Assembly: GCA_008729055.1 (NCBI GenBank)
Contig: SDUX01000011.1
Location: 1-64,000 of the forward strand
Reading direction: 5' to 3'
DNA length: 64,000 nt
Source of the DNA: Pyropia haitanensis
Taxonomy: Eukaryota > Rhodophyta > Bangiophyceae > Bangiales > Bangiaceae
In this document: positions 10,642-21,256 of the stretch, piece after piece
How the letters are laid out: each line of letters begins with the position of its first letter
How positions within the stretch are numbered: position 1 is the stretch's first letter
Program-made: the position numbers and the translations under genes
Notes under the pieces: generated by a model
The model's database searches: none
What the model saw: only the letters and a program-made list of their open reading frames with translations
Told to the model about the DNA's origin: nothing

Positions 10642-11581
10642 GGTTGGTTGGGGGGGGGGGGGGGGAGTGGGGAGTGACCGAAGCGAGGGCGAGCGACGAG
10701 GGCGAGAGGGGGGGGCACCCTCACGGAGGAGGCAGGTCGCAACAAGTGGATGGGGTATGGCGCGGCCGGCCCGCAGACCCAAGGAGAAAGGGCCCTTGCG
10801 AGGATGAAGGCGGTGGGAGGGAGCCGAGCAGGGAACTCTGCCAGGGCAAGCCACAGCGTCGACAACCACGAGCGGCCTTGCCTGCAAGATGGAGAACAAC
10901 CACGAGGCGGCGCGCGATGGGCGCGGTCGCCCCGACATAGGCGGAAAGCCGCACAATTACATTTGAAATAAGTATCATACAACTTTCTCCCTGACAGTGT
11001 TCCAAGGCGTGCTTATCGTGCGCACGTTCGACGTGACACCCATGGTAGGCCTCGACCAATGAGCCCCCACCCATTGGCACGCCACGCACCGCGACGGGTA
11101 GCCGACGGGTCTGCCCAATCGGCCGCTCGCCACAGCAGTGACACCCCTCAGCGGGCCGTGGCACTCACAGCGGCGAGCAGCGCCAGGCCGCGCGGTGTGG
11201 CACGGCAGACACGGGGCGGACAGAGGGATGACCAGCACACGCGAGTGTCCAGCTCATCCGCGACGGCGCGCAGATGCGGACGGAATCGCAGCTGTTCCGA
11301 CCCGGCGCCGGAGCGGTCGCTCCACGCGGCCTCTGCCCGCACCGCCTTCTTATGGCAGCTTGGCGCGCCCGCACGCCACCGCAGAGGCCCACCAGCAGCG
11401 TGTTGGGCCGACAGCGCCCCTGGGCGTGTGCCCCCGTCGTCGCTACCACCACCGCGGCCACCGACCAAGCCGCCGGCAGTTTCGTCTTGGGCTCCCGTGT
11501 ACTCCCGCATAGCCCCCGTCCAGGCGCCCACGCCGCCACCCCCCCATCTCCCCTCCTCCCCCGTCGGCGCGTCCCGCCACC
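10642..11581. promoter_or_regulatory. Divergent intergenic region
   Basis: 940 bases between the starts of the Ala/Gly-rich gene (minus) and the hydrolase gene (plus). GC dips at about 10960-11040 around a tttgaaataagtatcat stretch. The poly-G at 10647-10672 is unstable-looking sequence. No domain-bearing frame is seen. Confidence 0.45.
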
Positions 11582-12643
11582 ATGGACTCCTGCCCCCGCA
11601 CGCGGCGGTCCACCCCCCGCCGCACGGCGGCGATGCTCGCAGCGGTCGCCGCCGCCGCCGCCACGGTGGTGGCCGCCGCCGCGGTACGCGCGCAGGGTCA
11701 GTCGCTCTACCCCACCGGCCGGCAGCCGCCGCTGTCACCGACGGAGATTGCGGCGGCGCCGGCGCCGCCGGGCGTTGCGTGCGGCAAGCGCCTGCCCGGC
11801 ACTAACCACACGCTGGACTGTGGGGTGGGCGGGGGGCCCGGCGTCCCCGTGGGGGCGGTCGTGCTGACGCCGATGACGGGCGGCGGCGGCGGCGGTGGCG
11901 GTTGCCCGCCCACGACCATGCTCTTCCTCCACGGCCAGTCGTCGGCGCCGCTGGTAGACTACTTGCCGCTGCTGACGGGCTTGGCGCGCCTGCCCGCCGC
12001 GGCGGGGGTGCGGATGGTCATGCCCCTCGCGCCCTTCCACCCGTTTATCCGCGTGACGGCGGCGAATGGCTCGGAATCCGGCGCCTACGCGTGGTACAAT
12101 CTGTACGTGCCGCCGCCCGCGGGCGTCGCCGCCACCGCCGCGGCCGCCAACGACTCGGAGCGGGTGGCGGTGGCACGTGCGTACCCGTGGGCGGTCGACT
12201 CACTGGGCCTGGCCCTGTCAACCACCCGCCTCATCCGCACCGTCCTCGCCGCCGAGGCCGCCGCCGGCCGGCGGGTGGTGGTCGTGGGCCACTCCCTGGG
12301 CGCGGGCATGAGCCTCCACCTGGCCGCCGTCATTGGCGGCGACGGGGCGCCTGCCCAGCTGGGCACCTTCCTCGCCGTGTCGGGGCTACTGCCGCTGGCA
12401 GACCTCCACGCGGTGGGCGTCATCAAGACCGCCGGCGCGCGGCCGGTGGTGGTCCTACATGGCGAGGCTGATGTCACCATCCCGGCGGCGTCGAGCCGGC
12501 TGTCGGCCGCCGTGTGGACGGCGGGGGGGGGGACGGCGCGCTACCGGGGGGTGCCGGGGGCAGGGCACGGCGACGTGCTGGTGACGCCCGCCATGGCCGA
12601 GGAGGTCACGGCGGTTTTGGCGGGGGGGTGTACGAGCGCGTGA
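11582..12643 (+). CDS. Secreted or lumenal alpha/beta hydrolase (phospholipase/carboxylesterase-like)
   Basis: Serine hydrolase of the carboxylesterase / acyl-protein-thioesterase-like alpha/beta-hydrolase group, 353 aa, single exon. An N-terminal basic stretch followed by an Ala/Val-rich hydrophobic segment (residues about 18-38) looks like a signal peptide or membrane anchor. The oxyanion strand TMLFLHGQSS is near residue 115. The nucleophile elbow GHSLGAG has Ser at about residue 238. Acid and base are likely Asp in HGEADVTIP and His in GAGHGD near the C-terminus, giving the expected Ser-Asp-His order. The ATG is in a good context (caccatgg). The substrate cannot be told from sequence; lysophospholipid or short esters would be guesses. 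Confidence 0.85.
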   Translation: MDSCPRTRRSTPRRTAAMLAAVAAAAATVVAAAAVRAQGQSLYPTGRQPPLSPTEIAAAPAPPGVACGKRLPGTNHTLDCGVGGGPGVPVGAVVLTPMTGGGGGGGGCPPTTMLFLHGQSSAPLVDYLPLLTGLARLPAAAGVRMVMPLAPFHPFIRVTAANGSESGAYAWYNLYVPPPAGVAATAAAANDSERVAVARAYPWAVDSLGLALSTTRLIRTVLAAEAAAGRRVVVVGHSLGAGMSLHLAAVIGGDGAPAQLGTFLAVSGLLPLADLHAVGVIKTAGARPVVVLHGEADVTIPAASSRLSAAVWTAGGGTARYRGVPGAGHGDVLVTPAMAEEVTAVLAGGCTSA

Positions 12644-13040
12644 TCCCCCCGAGTGCGTTTCGCTTCTCTCTCGAGAGGTGCAGGCCCTGTGAAAGGCCCG
12701 TAGGCCCATGTCTGGGAGCCGGAGAGGGTCTTTGTGAATCAATTACATTGTTCAAGGAAATCGAGTGCGGCCAGTTTGTCCGGTGCGACTTGTTGTCTGT
12801 ACAAGTGTGCCGAGGTGAGATCTCGTGCGCGTCGAAGGGGGCGCATCGGCTTTCCCCTTGCGACACCCTCACCGCCGCCCATCTTTGTCCGCGGCTGTCG
12901 TCACGCTTTCTGCACGGGCAGCCCCTTCGTGTCGGCCTCTTTGTCTGCACGCCTTCCCCCTGGCAGTCCTCACGCTCCTCCTTTCCAGGCATCCGTTCGT
13001 GTCAGCGTCGTCCCTTTCGCCTCCCTCCTCGGCCACCACC
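12644..13040. promoter_or_regulatory. Intergenic region upstream of the trigger-factor-like gene
   Basis: 397 bases that hold the 3' end of the hydrolase gene and the promoter/leader of the next gene. C/T-rich toward its right end. Nothing else is recognised. Confidence 0.5.
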
Positions 13041-14110
13041 ATGTGTGCCTTCATTACCCCCTGCGTGTCATTTGGCGCGGCCGCCCCAGCGGCGCGGCTG
13101 GCTGCCGCCAGCCGGCGGCACCAGGCGGCCGCCGCGGCGGGTGGCCGTTCCAGGTGGGCTGCTCGCCCCTCCCCTCCCCCGCCGCTCGTGATGGAGACGG
13201 TCTCCTTTGAGAAGATTGAGGACGTCCTGGACACGCCAACGTCCAAAATTGCCAAGTACGCGCTGACGCTCCGCGTAGACGGCTCCACCTCCTCCCTCGT
13301 GCGAAAGGAGACGGTCGCGTCGGCCAAGAAGACCATCAAGGCCCCAGGCTTCCGCCCCGGTACGATTCCCCCGTTCATGCGCGCCAGCATTCAGGAGTTT
13401 ATCCTGACAGAGTGCCTGCAGGTACGTTGTCTATTTGGGGAGGGGGGCGGTGAGGGAAAGAGGGAGAGGGGGCGGAGAGCGGATCCCTGTGTACAAGCAC
13501 TTGCTGCGAAGGACAGCAGGGAGGACTTGGTGGCGAGGGGAGGGATGGGACCGATGCGTCGGTGCGGTGACGGTGCATCGTTCGATTGCAGCGGGATTAT
13601 GACGAGTGCTGGTCTCTGGTGGGGGTTGTCATTGAATGGCTCTCACTGCAGCGCCGCGATTGGGGGGGGTGGTCTGTGGCCCAACCAAAGCTGACTGTTG
13701 TCTCCCCCCCTGATTGTTGTGCTGGTCTGCCGCGTGCCACTCGGGCTGGCGCCGGCGCTCTCCTTGGGCGGCCCCCGCCACAGACGGAGATTGCTCGGGC
13801 GGTGGACGAAGCCGGGCTGCTACCGTGCGAGGGCGATGCGTCCGCGCCAGAGTTCACCATCCCAATCAAGCAGATGAACAAGGCGTTTGAGCCGGGCAAG
13901 CCATTTGAGTTCTCGTTGGAGGTGGCCCTCATGTCCAAGGACACTGACGCTGCGGACGGGCCGTCGTCAGAGGGGGGGGAGGCCGCGGACGCGCCTGAGG
14001 CGGAGTCGGCGCCTGAGGTGGAGTCGGCGCCAGAGGCGGCGTCGGAGCCAGAGGCGGACGTGGTCACGGACGTGGCACCCGTGGCAGCGAAGGCAGAAGA
14101 GGCGTCTTAG
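13041..14110 (+). CDS. Short trigger-factor-like chaperone, probably plastid (one intron)
   Basis: Resembles the ribosome-binding N-terminal domain of trigger factor, a chaperone that meets nascent chains at the ribosome exit. Exon 1 is 13041-13421 and exon 2 is 13784-14110. The phase-0 intron 13422-13783 has donor GTACGT and acceptor CCACAG. The product is 235 aa. The leader (residues 1 to about 50, rich in Ala, Arg and Ser, with no acidic residue) looks like a plastid transit peptide. The signature loop GFRPGTIP matches the GFRxGxxP ribosome-binding motif. The helix after the loop is split by the intron and continues in exon 2 (EIARAVDEAGLLP). The PPIase and substrate-cradle domains of full trigger factor are absent; an acidic Glu/Ala-rich tail replaces them. 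Plants have similar short plastid forms. Start context ccaccatg is good. Confidence 0.85.
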
Positions 14111-14672
14111 AGCGTTGGGGCCGTGATGCGGCGTGTAGGGTGTCGGTGGGGCGGGGGGGGGCTGAGTACACGAGCGGCAATGGGGCGTTCTCGCTGCTTT
14201 GGGTGGCGGTGGAGCGGGTTTTGGGTGGTGCACGGTGGGGTCCGTCGCTGCTGCCAGGACGGGGGAGGGAGGGGGCGAGAAACTGCGCTTGTGAGGCGGG
14301 CGGGCGCGGTTTTCTGGGGGCTCTTTGGCGGCGCAGGATGGTCAGTCAGCTTGGGACTGGCCAGTGTCCCCCGTTGTCGCGGCGGTGCGGTGCGCGCCAC
14401 GCCCGGCAGCGACGGCCTGGCGGGGGACGCGCCGCCGAGCGCGTCGACAGGTGCTACGGAAAGAGAGGCGGCCGGGTTTGGCGGGCCGGGACCTCCTATG
14501 GCCGGCAGTGTCCCCCTCTTGGGAAAACACAGAAAGAAAATTGACAACATCGGCGTCCTACCGCATCAACCGGTTGTCCCTCCCCTTCCCCACACACTCG
14601 TGCATCTGTTCCATCCACCCATCCGTGTGCTGGGCCCCCGCCGCCTAATCGCACCCTCCCCCCCTAAAGTCC
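14111..14672. other. Convergent intergenic region
   Basis: 3' flanks of the trigger-factor-like gene (plus) and of the RETICULATA-family gene (minus). G-rich on the left, C-rich on the right. No gene is recognised. Confidence 0.55.
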
Positions 14673-16031
14673 TCAGTCAGTGGACTGGAGCCCCAGCCAG
14701 CGCATCCACTGCACAAACTGGACGCCACCAAGCAGGTTGTTGGCAGTCCGCAGCCCGAGGATGGCCACGCGCAGCACCCCCGGGTGGCGCCCGCCGACCG
14801 CCCGCCCCACCGCCAGCTCCACCCCGTCGACGGCCTGGAAGCGCACGTTGGACGAGCCCGCCATAAACGCCGCCCACGCCGCCGAGTTGGGCACCACCGC
14901 CGGCTGCGGCCGCTCGGGCACGTAGCCCGCGTCGAGCGCCCGCCGTGCCTGGATGACCCCGTACGTCAGCGCGGTGCCCGCGACGCCCGCACCAAACCCA
15001 ATCGCCCCGTACTGGCCGCCCGTCCAAAAAAACGACGCCGCCCGCTGGCCGACGCTGTACGCCCGCCCGGGGGCGGACGCCTCAAACACCGACGCGGGGA
15101 GGGCGGCGAGCGCGGAGCGGAGGGGGGAGCCCGCCGCCGCCGCCGCGGCCGCCGCCCGCGCGTGCGGCGTGAGCGGCGCGAGGAGCCACACAAACGCCGC
15201 CTCGACGACGGTGCCGACGGCCACGTCGGCGCCGACGTACTCGAGCTCGTCCACAATGGCGGGGCCGCGGACGGCGACCTCGCCGACGAGGGCGGTGCCG
15301 TTGCCAATCAGCTCCTGTGCGGCGAGCTTGAACAGGAACGCCTCGTCGGCGAGGATGCGGTTGCGGAAGGGCGCCCAGTGGGTGGTGGCCCAGGCGAGGA
15401 GGCCGTTGCCGCCCGGGCGGACCAGGTGGAGGTACCGAGAGAGGGCGTCGGCGCTGAGCGCGCCGTCGCTGACCGCCGCGGCCATGTCGGCGGGGAGGGA
15501 CGAGAGGGGCACGCCCCGCTCGGCGAGCAGCGCCGCCGCCGACGCCGCGCCAACGGCAGCGTCGGCAGCGTCGTCGCCGCCGCCGCCACCGCCGCCACCC
15601 CCACCCCCACCGCCGCCACCACCACCGCCGCCGCCGCCAGGCGGGCCGCCGCTGCCATTCCCGCCCGCCCCGTTGCCGCCCGCGTACGCCAGCGGCGACG
15701 CCGCCGGCGCCCCCGACGTGGCCGCTGCCGCTGCCGCCGCCGCTGCCGCCGCCGCCGCTGCCGATGACAGCGATGAAGGCGGGGCGGCGCCGGGGGTGCC
15801 GCCGGGCGCGGCGGGCGGCTCGCCGCCGGCGCCCGCCGAGGCCACCGACGCCACCACCACCCCCGGCGGGTGGAGGCAGGGGGGCGGAACGACCACCCAG
15901 CGGCAGGGGGGGGCCGCCCCGGGCGGGTTCCACCCCCGCCTGGCAGGCCGCGCACGGTCAGCGGCGGCGGTGGTGGCCGGCCACCGCGGGCGCACGCCGC
16001 CCGCGGCGGGGGCGGCGGCAAAGGCGACCAT
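14673..16031 (-). CDS. RETICULATA-related (DUF3411) plastid membrane protein
   Basis: Member of the plant/algal RETICULATA / LCD1 family of chloroplast-envelope proteins, linked in plants to plastid and leaf-cell development. 452 aa, single exon, starting at the ATG that opens MVAFAAAPAAGG; the 80 upstream in-frame codons are low complexity. Residues 1 to about 110 are Arg/Ala/Pro-rich as in a transit peptide. An Ala-rich and then poly-Gly linker follows (15585-15660 on the plus strand is a CCACCG-type repeat). The conserved domain fills residues about 207-452. It includes FRNRILADEAFLFKLAAQE, LPASVFEASAPGRAYSVGQR, the helix GGQYGAIGFGAGVAGT, SSNVRFQAVDGVE and ANNLLGGVQFVQWMRWLG, with several predicted membrane helices. 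Biochemical role is unknown for the family. Confidence 0.93.
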   Translation of the reverse strand: MVAFAAAPAAGGVRPRWPATTAAADRARPARRGWNPPGAAPPCRWVVVPPPCLHPPGVVVASVASAGAGGEPPAAPGGTPGAAPPSSLSSAAAAAAAAAAAAAATSGAPAASPLAYAGGNGAGGNGSGGPPGGGGGGGGGGGGGGGGGGGGGDDAADAAVGAASAAALLAERGVPLSSLPADMAAAVSDGALSADALSRYLHLVRPGGNGLLAWATTHWAPFRNRILADEAFLFKLAAQELIGNGTALVGEVAVRGPAIVDELEYVGADVAVGTVVEAAFVWLLAPLTPHARAAAAAAAAGSPLRSALAALPASVFEASAPGRAYSVGQRAASFFWTGGQYGAIGFGAGVAGTALTYGVIQARRALDAGYVPERPQPAVVPNSAAWAAFMAGSSNVRFQAVDGVELAVGRAVGGRHPGVLRVAILGLRTANNLLGGVQFVQWMRWLGLQSTD

Positions 16032-16695
16032 GCCGGCTGCTGACAGGGGCGACCGTCTGCGGCCTGGAAAGAGGGGGAGAAGAGAGCTGAAGGAGGCGTC
16101 TGGAAGGGAGGGGGGGGAGGCGTCGAGTGGCGGCGGCGGAGAGGAGACGGGGGACCAGCAAGGTCCTGGCGGTGGGCGGGTGGGTGGACGTCGGGCGGCG
16201 GCGGGGGCCGCTCGGGCTGGGCTGGGCGTGGCAGAGCCGTTGGCAATGATCCGGCGCGTCGGCGGCGCCAACGTCGGGGATCCAGATCGTGGCGGGATTG
16301 GGGAATTGGGAGGGGGGGGTCAAGGAGAGTGGGGTCGGCGGGTGGCGAAGACCATCATGCCCATCGCGGCGTGTCATGGTCGGCGGGCATGGCGCTCCCC
16401 CCGTCACAGGGCTATCGGCACGGCGGCCGCCGCGGCCGGCCGCATTGCCAATGTCTGCTGCGCGGCATCCACTCAAAGAGCGCGCGGTCATCGAGGCAGG
16501 CCTCGTGGGGCGTCGGCGGACAAAGAAGTGCGAGGAAGAACAAACGGCGATCATAGGCGGAGATCGGGAACGGACGGATGCCATCAAGCACCCGTCTGCC
16601 CTCACCCCCCCAACTGACCCACTCTTTGATCTACTACTCTTTGCCCGGCGGTGCGGCCGGCAACGGCGGCGCGGGCGCCGCATCCGCACCCCCCA
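16032..16695. other. Intergenic region between bL31 and the RETICULATA-family gene
   Basis: Carries the promoter and leader of the minus-strand RETICULATA-family gene (right after 16031) and the 3' flank of bL31. Frames crossing it are low complexity. Nothing else is recognised. Confidence 0.5.
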
Positions 16696-16965
16696 CTACC
16701 GCCCCCCCCCCTCCCCCCCGGCCCTCCGCTCGGCGCCGGCCGCCCCCGCAAAGCGCTTGTGGAACGTCGCGGCGCGGCCGACGCGGGCCTCCACCGTCGC
16801 CTTGCCCGTCCAATCCTCGTGGGTGGTCGCGTCCACGTCGAGGAAGCGGTAGACGGTGGCCCGCGGGACCGGCGACTGCCACGCCATGCGGGTGGTGTAG
16901 GTGGCGCCGTTGGTCATTACCACCCGAACCAGGTTCAGGGCGGGGTGGAAGCCCGGCTGGGGCAT
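16696..16965 (-). CDS. bL31m: Ribosomal protein bL31, mitochondrial type
   Basis: Small large-subunit ribosomal protein, 89 aa, single exon. The N-terminus MPQPGFHPALNLVRVVMTNG matches the FHPxLxxVxVVxTNG start of the bL31 family. The middle (DVDATTHEDWTGKA) and end (GRAATFHKRF, compare GRVEKFNKRF in bacteria) also fit. The four zinc-binding Cys of classic bacterial and plastid L31 are missing, as in mitochondrial forms of fungi and other eukaryotes. No obvious cleavable leader is present; mitochondrial bL31 is often imported without one. The C-terminal Gly/Arg/Ala tail is low complexity. Organelle assignment is inference. Confidence 0.85.
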   Translation of the reverse strand: MPQPGFHPALNLVRVVMTNGATYTTRMAWQSPVPRATVYRFLDVDATTHEDWTGKATVEARVGRAATFHKRFAGAAGAERRAGGEGGGR

Positions 16966-19900
16966 GATGATGCGGGTGTGGAGATGAAGGGGGGGGGGGG
17001 GGGGGGCGGAGAGGCAGGGAGATGAATCACGAGTGGCGGAGGAAGGCCCCGCTCACGGCCGAGCCGCCCAGACAGCGTCTGTCCCAACAAATTGAGGTGG
17101 GGGGCGGACGAAAAAAACGGGAGTGACGGCAGTGAGACAGGAACGGAGGAGTGCGCAGCAAGAGAGAAAACAAACGGGTCAGAACAATCCCACGCGCCAA
17201 CACAAGCCACACGGATGTGGCCACGCCAGCAAAGAGCAGACAACCTTCCCGGAGGATACTGCCCAACAATAGCATCGGGGACACCAGACCATCGCTCAGA
17301 GACAAAGCCGTGAGGCGACCGGAGGCCGCCACCCGGCGGATGTGTTCACTCACAGAGATATTCAGAGAGATTCCCATAACATCGTGTTTGCGTCATCATT
17401 GCTCGGTCTCGCACGCGCGCATCCAACCCCCGCAGGCGCCGGTCCGCCCCCCTCCCCCGACCACGCCGGCGAACAAAAGTTGGTCTCCACACACCGCACC
17501 TCCACTCATCCATATCGACCATACCTGATCTGCTTGTGGAGCAACAACAAGGACGTGGGATGGCGCATGTGGCGAGCACCCGCTCCACCGCTACATTCGA
17601 CCGCAGGTAGGGAGGAAGACGAAGCAACGACGTCGCGCAACACAGCCGCTGTCACCGCGGGAGGCTCGCCGAAAAGTACCCCAGGCCACGTGCGAGGTTT
17701 GACCCAGTGCGGATCAGTTCATGAACATCGAATCGATCGAGCTTCAGAATGCGACATCCTGACGACACGATGGTGATAACAATGCCTCTGTATTTACTGT
17801 CACCTGGACCCGAGTACAACGGCCAAAGCCAATTCATTACTGTGTGCCAGGGTTGGTGGGGGGGCGATTCCATTCGGCGTTCGGTTTCGCGAATACGGCG
17901 GATTCGCCGAACTGCGTAGACGTTCGACCCGAACGACACATGCAGCGAATACACGTGGCACCAACTTGGCCACGTTGTGCTGTATTTGAGGACGTCCACA
18001 CGTGCGTCGCAAGGTTGTGCCGGGCCGTCCTGGAATATCCATCTTGCACACAGAGTCGCAGCACGCTCTTGCTCCACCGTGGTCATAGATGACACGAATC
18101 CCGACAGGCCACCCGTCCCATTGCTCGGCGAACCGCTGGCGGGAGCAGGTGCACCGCCTGGCCGTTTCGAGGACCTCGCCGCACTGCCTCTGCAACCGCA
18201 CACGGGGGATACGTTGCAGGAGCGGCTTGTGGCCGCTGCCAGTCGGTTGTCACTGAACAGCGCCGCGCGGCAGCTCACGATGGACACTCCGCATCCACTG
18301 CGCTCTGTTGACAGCTCCAGGTGGGGGCGATATAGAGCCGCCGCCATAATTTTATCTTTGTGTGCTCCTATTTTGAATGAGACGATTGGTAGAATTGCAA
18401 TAACGCTGTTGTAATTCTATCCGAACCGCGTTCGGTTTCGGAAACTGCAATTGCACCGTATTCGCGTAACGCTGGTCTGGTTCGGGTGTAACGACGCAAC
18501 CCTGCTGTGTGCACCCGGCCCCCCTCCTTGACCGCGCATGCGTCATCCCCAGCGGCGGCCTCGAGTGGGACGCCCCCGACCCCGTGCCCCATCAACGGCC
18601 AAGTCAGCGCGGCCGACCGTCGGGGCGGCACCGCTCCGCGACCACACCGCGCGTGCGGCTTCGGGCACGCCACGGCGCGAGGTCGGGGCGGAGGCGCCCC
18701 TCGCGGGAGGCCCGCAAAAGGGGGGGACAAAGAGGCGCGGCCGCCACCGTCCCACGCGGCAGCCTCTCGAGGCGGCCGCTGTCTGGGGTCGGCGCGGCCC
18801 GTCCGCGCGGCTCGCCGGCCGCACGGCGCAGCGGCGCGAGCTTCCACCCCGCCGCGCGAGCTTCTCCCAAACCCTCCGCCCCCGCGCCCGACCACCACCA
18901 CCACCGCCGTGACCCCCACCGCCACACCCGTTGTCCGATTGGCTGGAAGCGTTGGGCAGCCACGGCAGGGACCGACGGGCGGCCTCCCCCCCCCCCCCCC
19001 GCTCCCCCACCTTTTGCCGCCACTCTGCCTCACCCCAGCTCCGCCGTCTTGTGGCTCGCGGACCCCACGGGCGGCGCGTGCGCGCGCCCACGGGCAGAGG
19101 CGTGCCGGCCCGCGGGGCGGGCCACGCGGGCGCGGCCGCGGGCAGCCCCAGCCCTCCGGCCAAAGACCCGGCTGTCGACGGTGGCGCGACACTGCCCCCG
19201 GCCAAACCACCCCCGACACCACCGCCGCCTCCTCGTCCCGGGTGCTTGGGAAATGGGAAAATGGGCGTGTCGGGGCGGGGGGGGGGGGGAGGGGTGGTGG
19301 GAGAAGAGCGCCCGCTGCGAGCTGCCGGCGGCCTGGCACAAGCTGCCCCCGCCCCACCACCACCCTTTTCCCCCACCCGCCCGCCACCGCCTCGACCGCC
19401 GCGGCGGAAAACGTGCGGGCACACGGCCACGCGGCGAGGGGGGACCGGCGGGCGGGGGGAGGGGGGCGGGCGGGGGGGGGGGTCGCGGTGGGCAGTGGAC
19501 GGACGAGGCGGGTGCGCTCCTCCCTTCCCCCCCCCCCCCCCCACCCCCCGCAACACCCCCGAAATGGATTGAACGCTGCACGACCGTCGTCCCCCCCCAC
19601 CCGCCCCCCCCCACCCGCACCCCCGCACCCGACCGCCCCTGACCCTGTCTCGCCCCCGCCTTTGCCAAAACGCCCGGCGCGCGGCACGCACGTGCCCGGC
19701 GGCCGCGGCCGGGGATGGCGGCGCGGGTGGGGCGGCGACACCCGTGCCGCTCCGCGCCTCGTCATCGTCGCCGCTCTGCCCCGGCCCCTCCCTCCTCCCG
19801 CGCCGGCCTCGCCCGCCCGACCTGCCGTGACGGCGGGCGGCCTGCCGGGCTCGCGGTGCCGCGCCCCCGACGCCGCCCGGCCGGGCGGCACCACCCGGTC

Positions 19901-21256
19901 CGCCCGGCCGGCCGGCCGGCCGGCCGCCGCTGCCACGGCGGTCCGGGCTGCCACCAGCCGACGGAACCAGCGCCATCCGACCGCCCGGCGGCCGCCGTCA
20001 CCGGCGCCACCAGCGCGGGCGCCCGCACCGTGTCTGCTCCCCCGCCGGCCGCCGTCTGCCCGGCGGCGCAGCTGCCGGACCGGCCCGGCGGACTGTCTCC
20101 CTCCCGCCCCCCCCCCCCAACCCCCCCCCCTGACCACCTCGGCCTGCTTTCCCTGGCAGCGGCAGCTCCGCCGCGCTCCGCCCCCCCAGCCACCCCCCTC
20201 CGCCTTCAACCCGCCGCCGCGGCTGTCGGTGTGGCTGACGGTACCGCGAGCGAGCATCGCCCCCCCCTTCCCCCCGCTCTGCGCTCCCCCCCCGAGCACG
20301 GGGAGGAGCGGGCGCCCGTGTCGCCGTGCCGCGTCGTCGCGGCGGCGCCGTCCCACCCCGCGGGGAGGGACCGCGGCCGTCGGTGGTGGCGGCGGCGGCC
20401 GCGGAGCACGCCCGTCGACCCCCCCCTCCCCCCCGCCCCCAGCCCGTCGCGGCGCGGCAGGCTGGGAGTCGGTGCTGGTCCCCCGCCCGCAGCTGCCTCG
20501 CCCCGTCTCCCACTTCCCCCCTCGACCCCACCCCCCCCCACCCCGCCCCTCCACTCTCCCCTCCTCCCACCCCTCTCCACCGCCCCCCACCCCCGCGCCC
20601 GCGTCCCCTGCCTCGCCAGCCAGGCGCGCCCCACCGCGCGCGGCGGTGGTGCCACCCCGCCTGCCATTCTTTTCTTGTACGGGGGGGCGCGCCGCCTGGC
20701 GGGTGCGTGGGCGGCTGCGGGCGGCCGTCGACGCCCCCCCCCTCCCCCCCCCCCCCCCCCCCTCTTGGCCGCACCCTCCCGCCCGCGCGGGGGCCACTGG
20801 TCTCGCCGCCGTGTGCGCGCGGCGCGGGCGTCGTGGTCGAGGTCGCGGCACTGGCGGGGACGCCCGTGGACCGCCCCGCCCCCCGCCGTCACCCCCCCCG
20901 CCCACCTTCCAGCGGCGGCCATCCCGTTGCCTTCCCCTGTCAACCATTACCAACGACGAGCCGGCCCTGTATCCACGCGGCGGTGCCGGCACGGCGCTGC
21001 GCTTCCGACTGTCCCCGCCTCCCCCCCCCACCCTCGCCCCTCCTCCCCCCCCACCCTCCCCCCCTCCCCCCTCCCCACCTCCCCGACCCTCGTCGTTGCA
21101 GGCGGTGGTGGCGTCTGCCAGACGCCTACGTGACCGCGGCCGCAGCCGCGGCCGTCATCCGCTCTTCCCCCCCCCCCCGCCTTTTCCCGCCTGAAGCTCC
21201 CCCCCCGTCCCGCTGCTGCTCCAGGTCAGCCACTCACTGCACGGCCGGCCGTGGCC
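16966..21256. other. 4.3-kb low-complexity and lower-GC stretch without a recognised gene
   Basis: Three parts. At 16966-17640 there is a poly-G run (16990-17006) and the promoter flank of bL31. At 17640-18490 GC drops clearly and motifs such as gcgttcggtttcg recur (near 17878 and 18428); a 231-codon minus frame there has no recognisable domain and may be relic mobile-element DNA. At 18500-21256 the sequence is extremely C-rich on the plus strand. Open frames of almost 900 codons occur on both strands simply because stop codons are rare. They are Pro/Arg or Gly/Arg rich and I reject them as genes. The end must hold the promoter of the RING gene. Confidence 0.5.

Noticed and set aside
18368..21194. 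Overlapping open frames of almost 900 codons on both strands
   Set aside because: Both are Pro/Arg or Gly/Arg low complexity with no domain; simultaneous openness on both strands reflects base composition.
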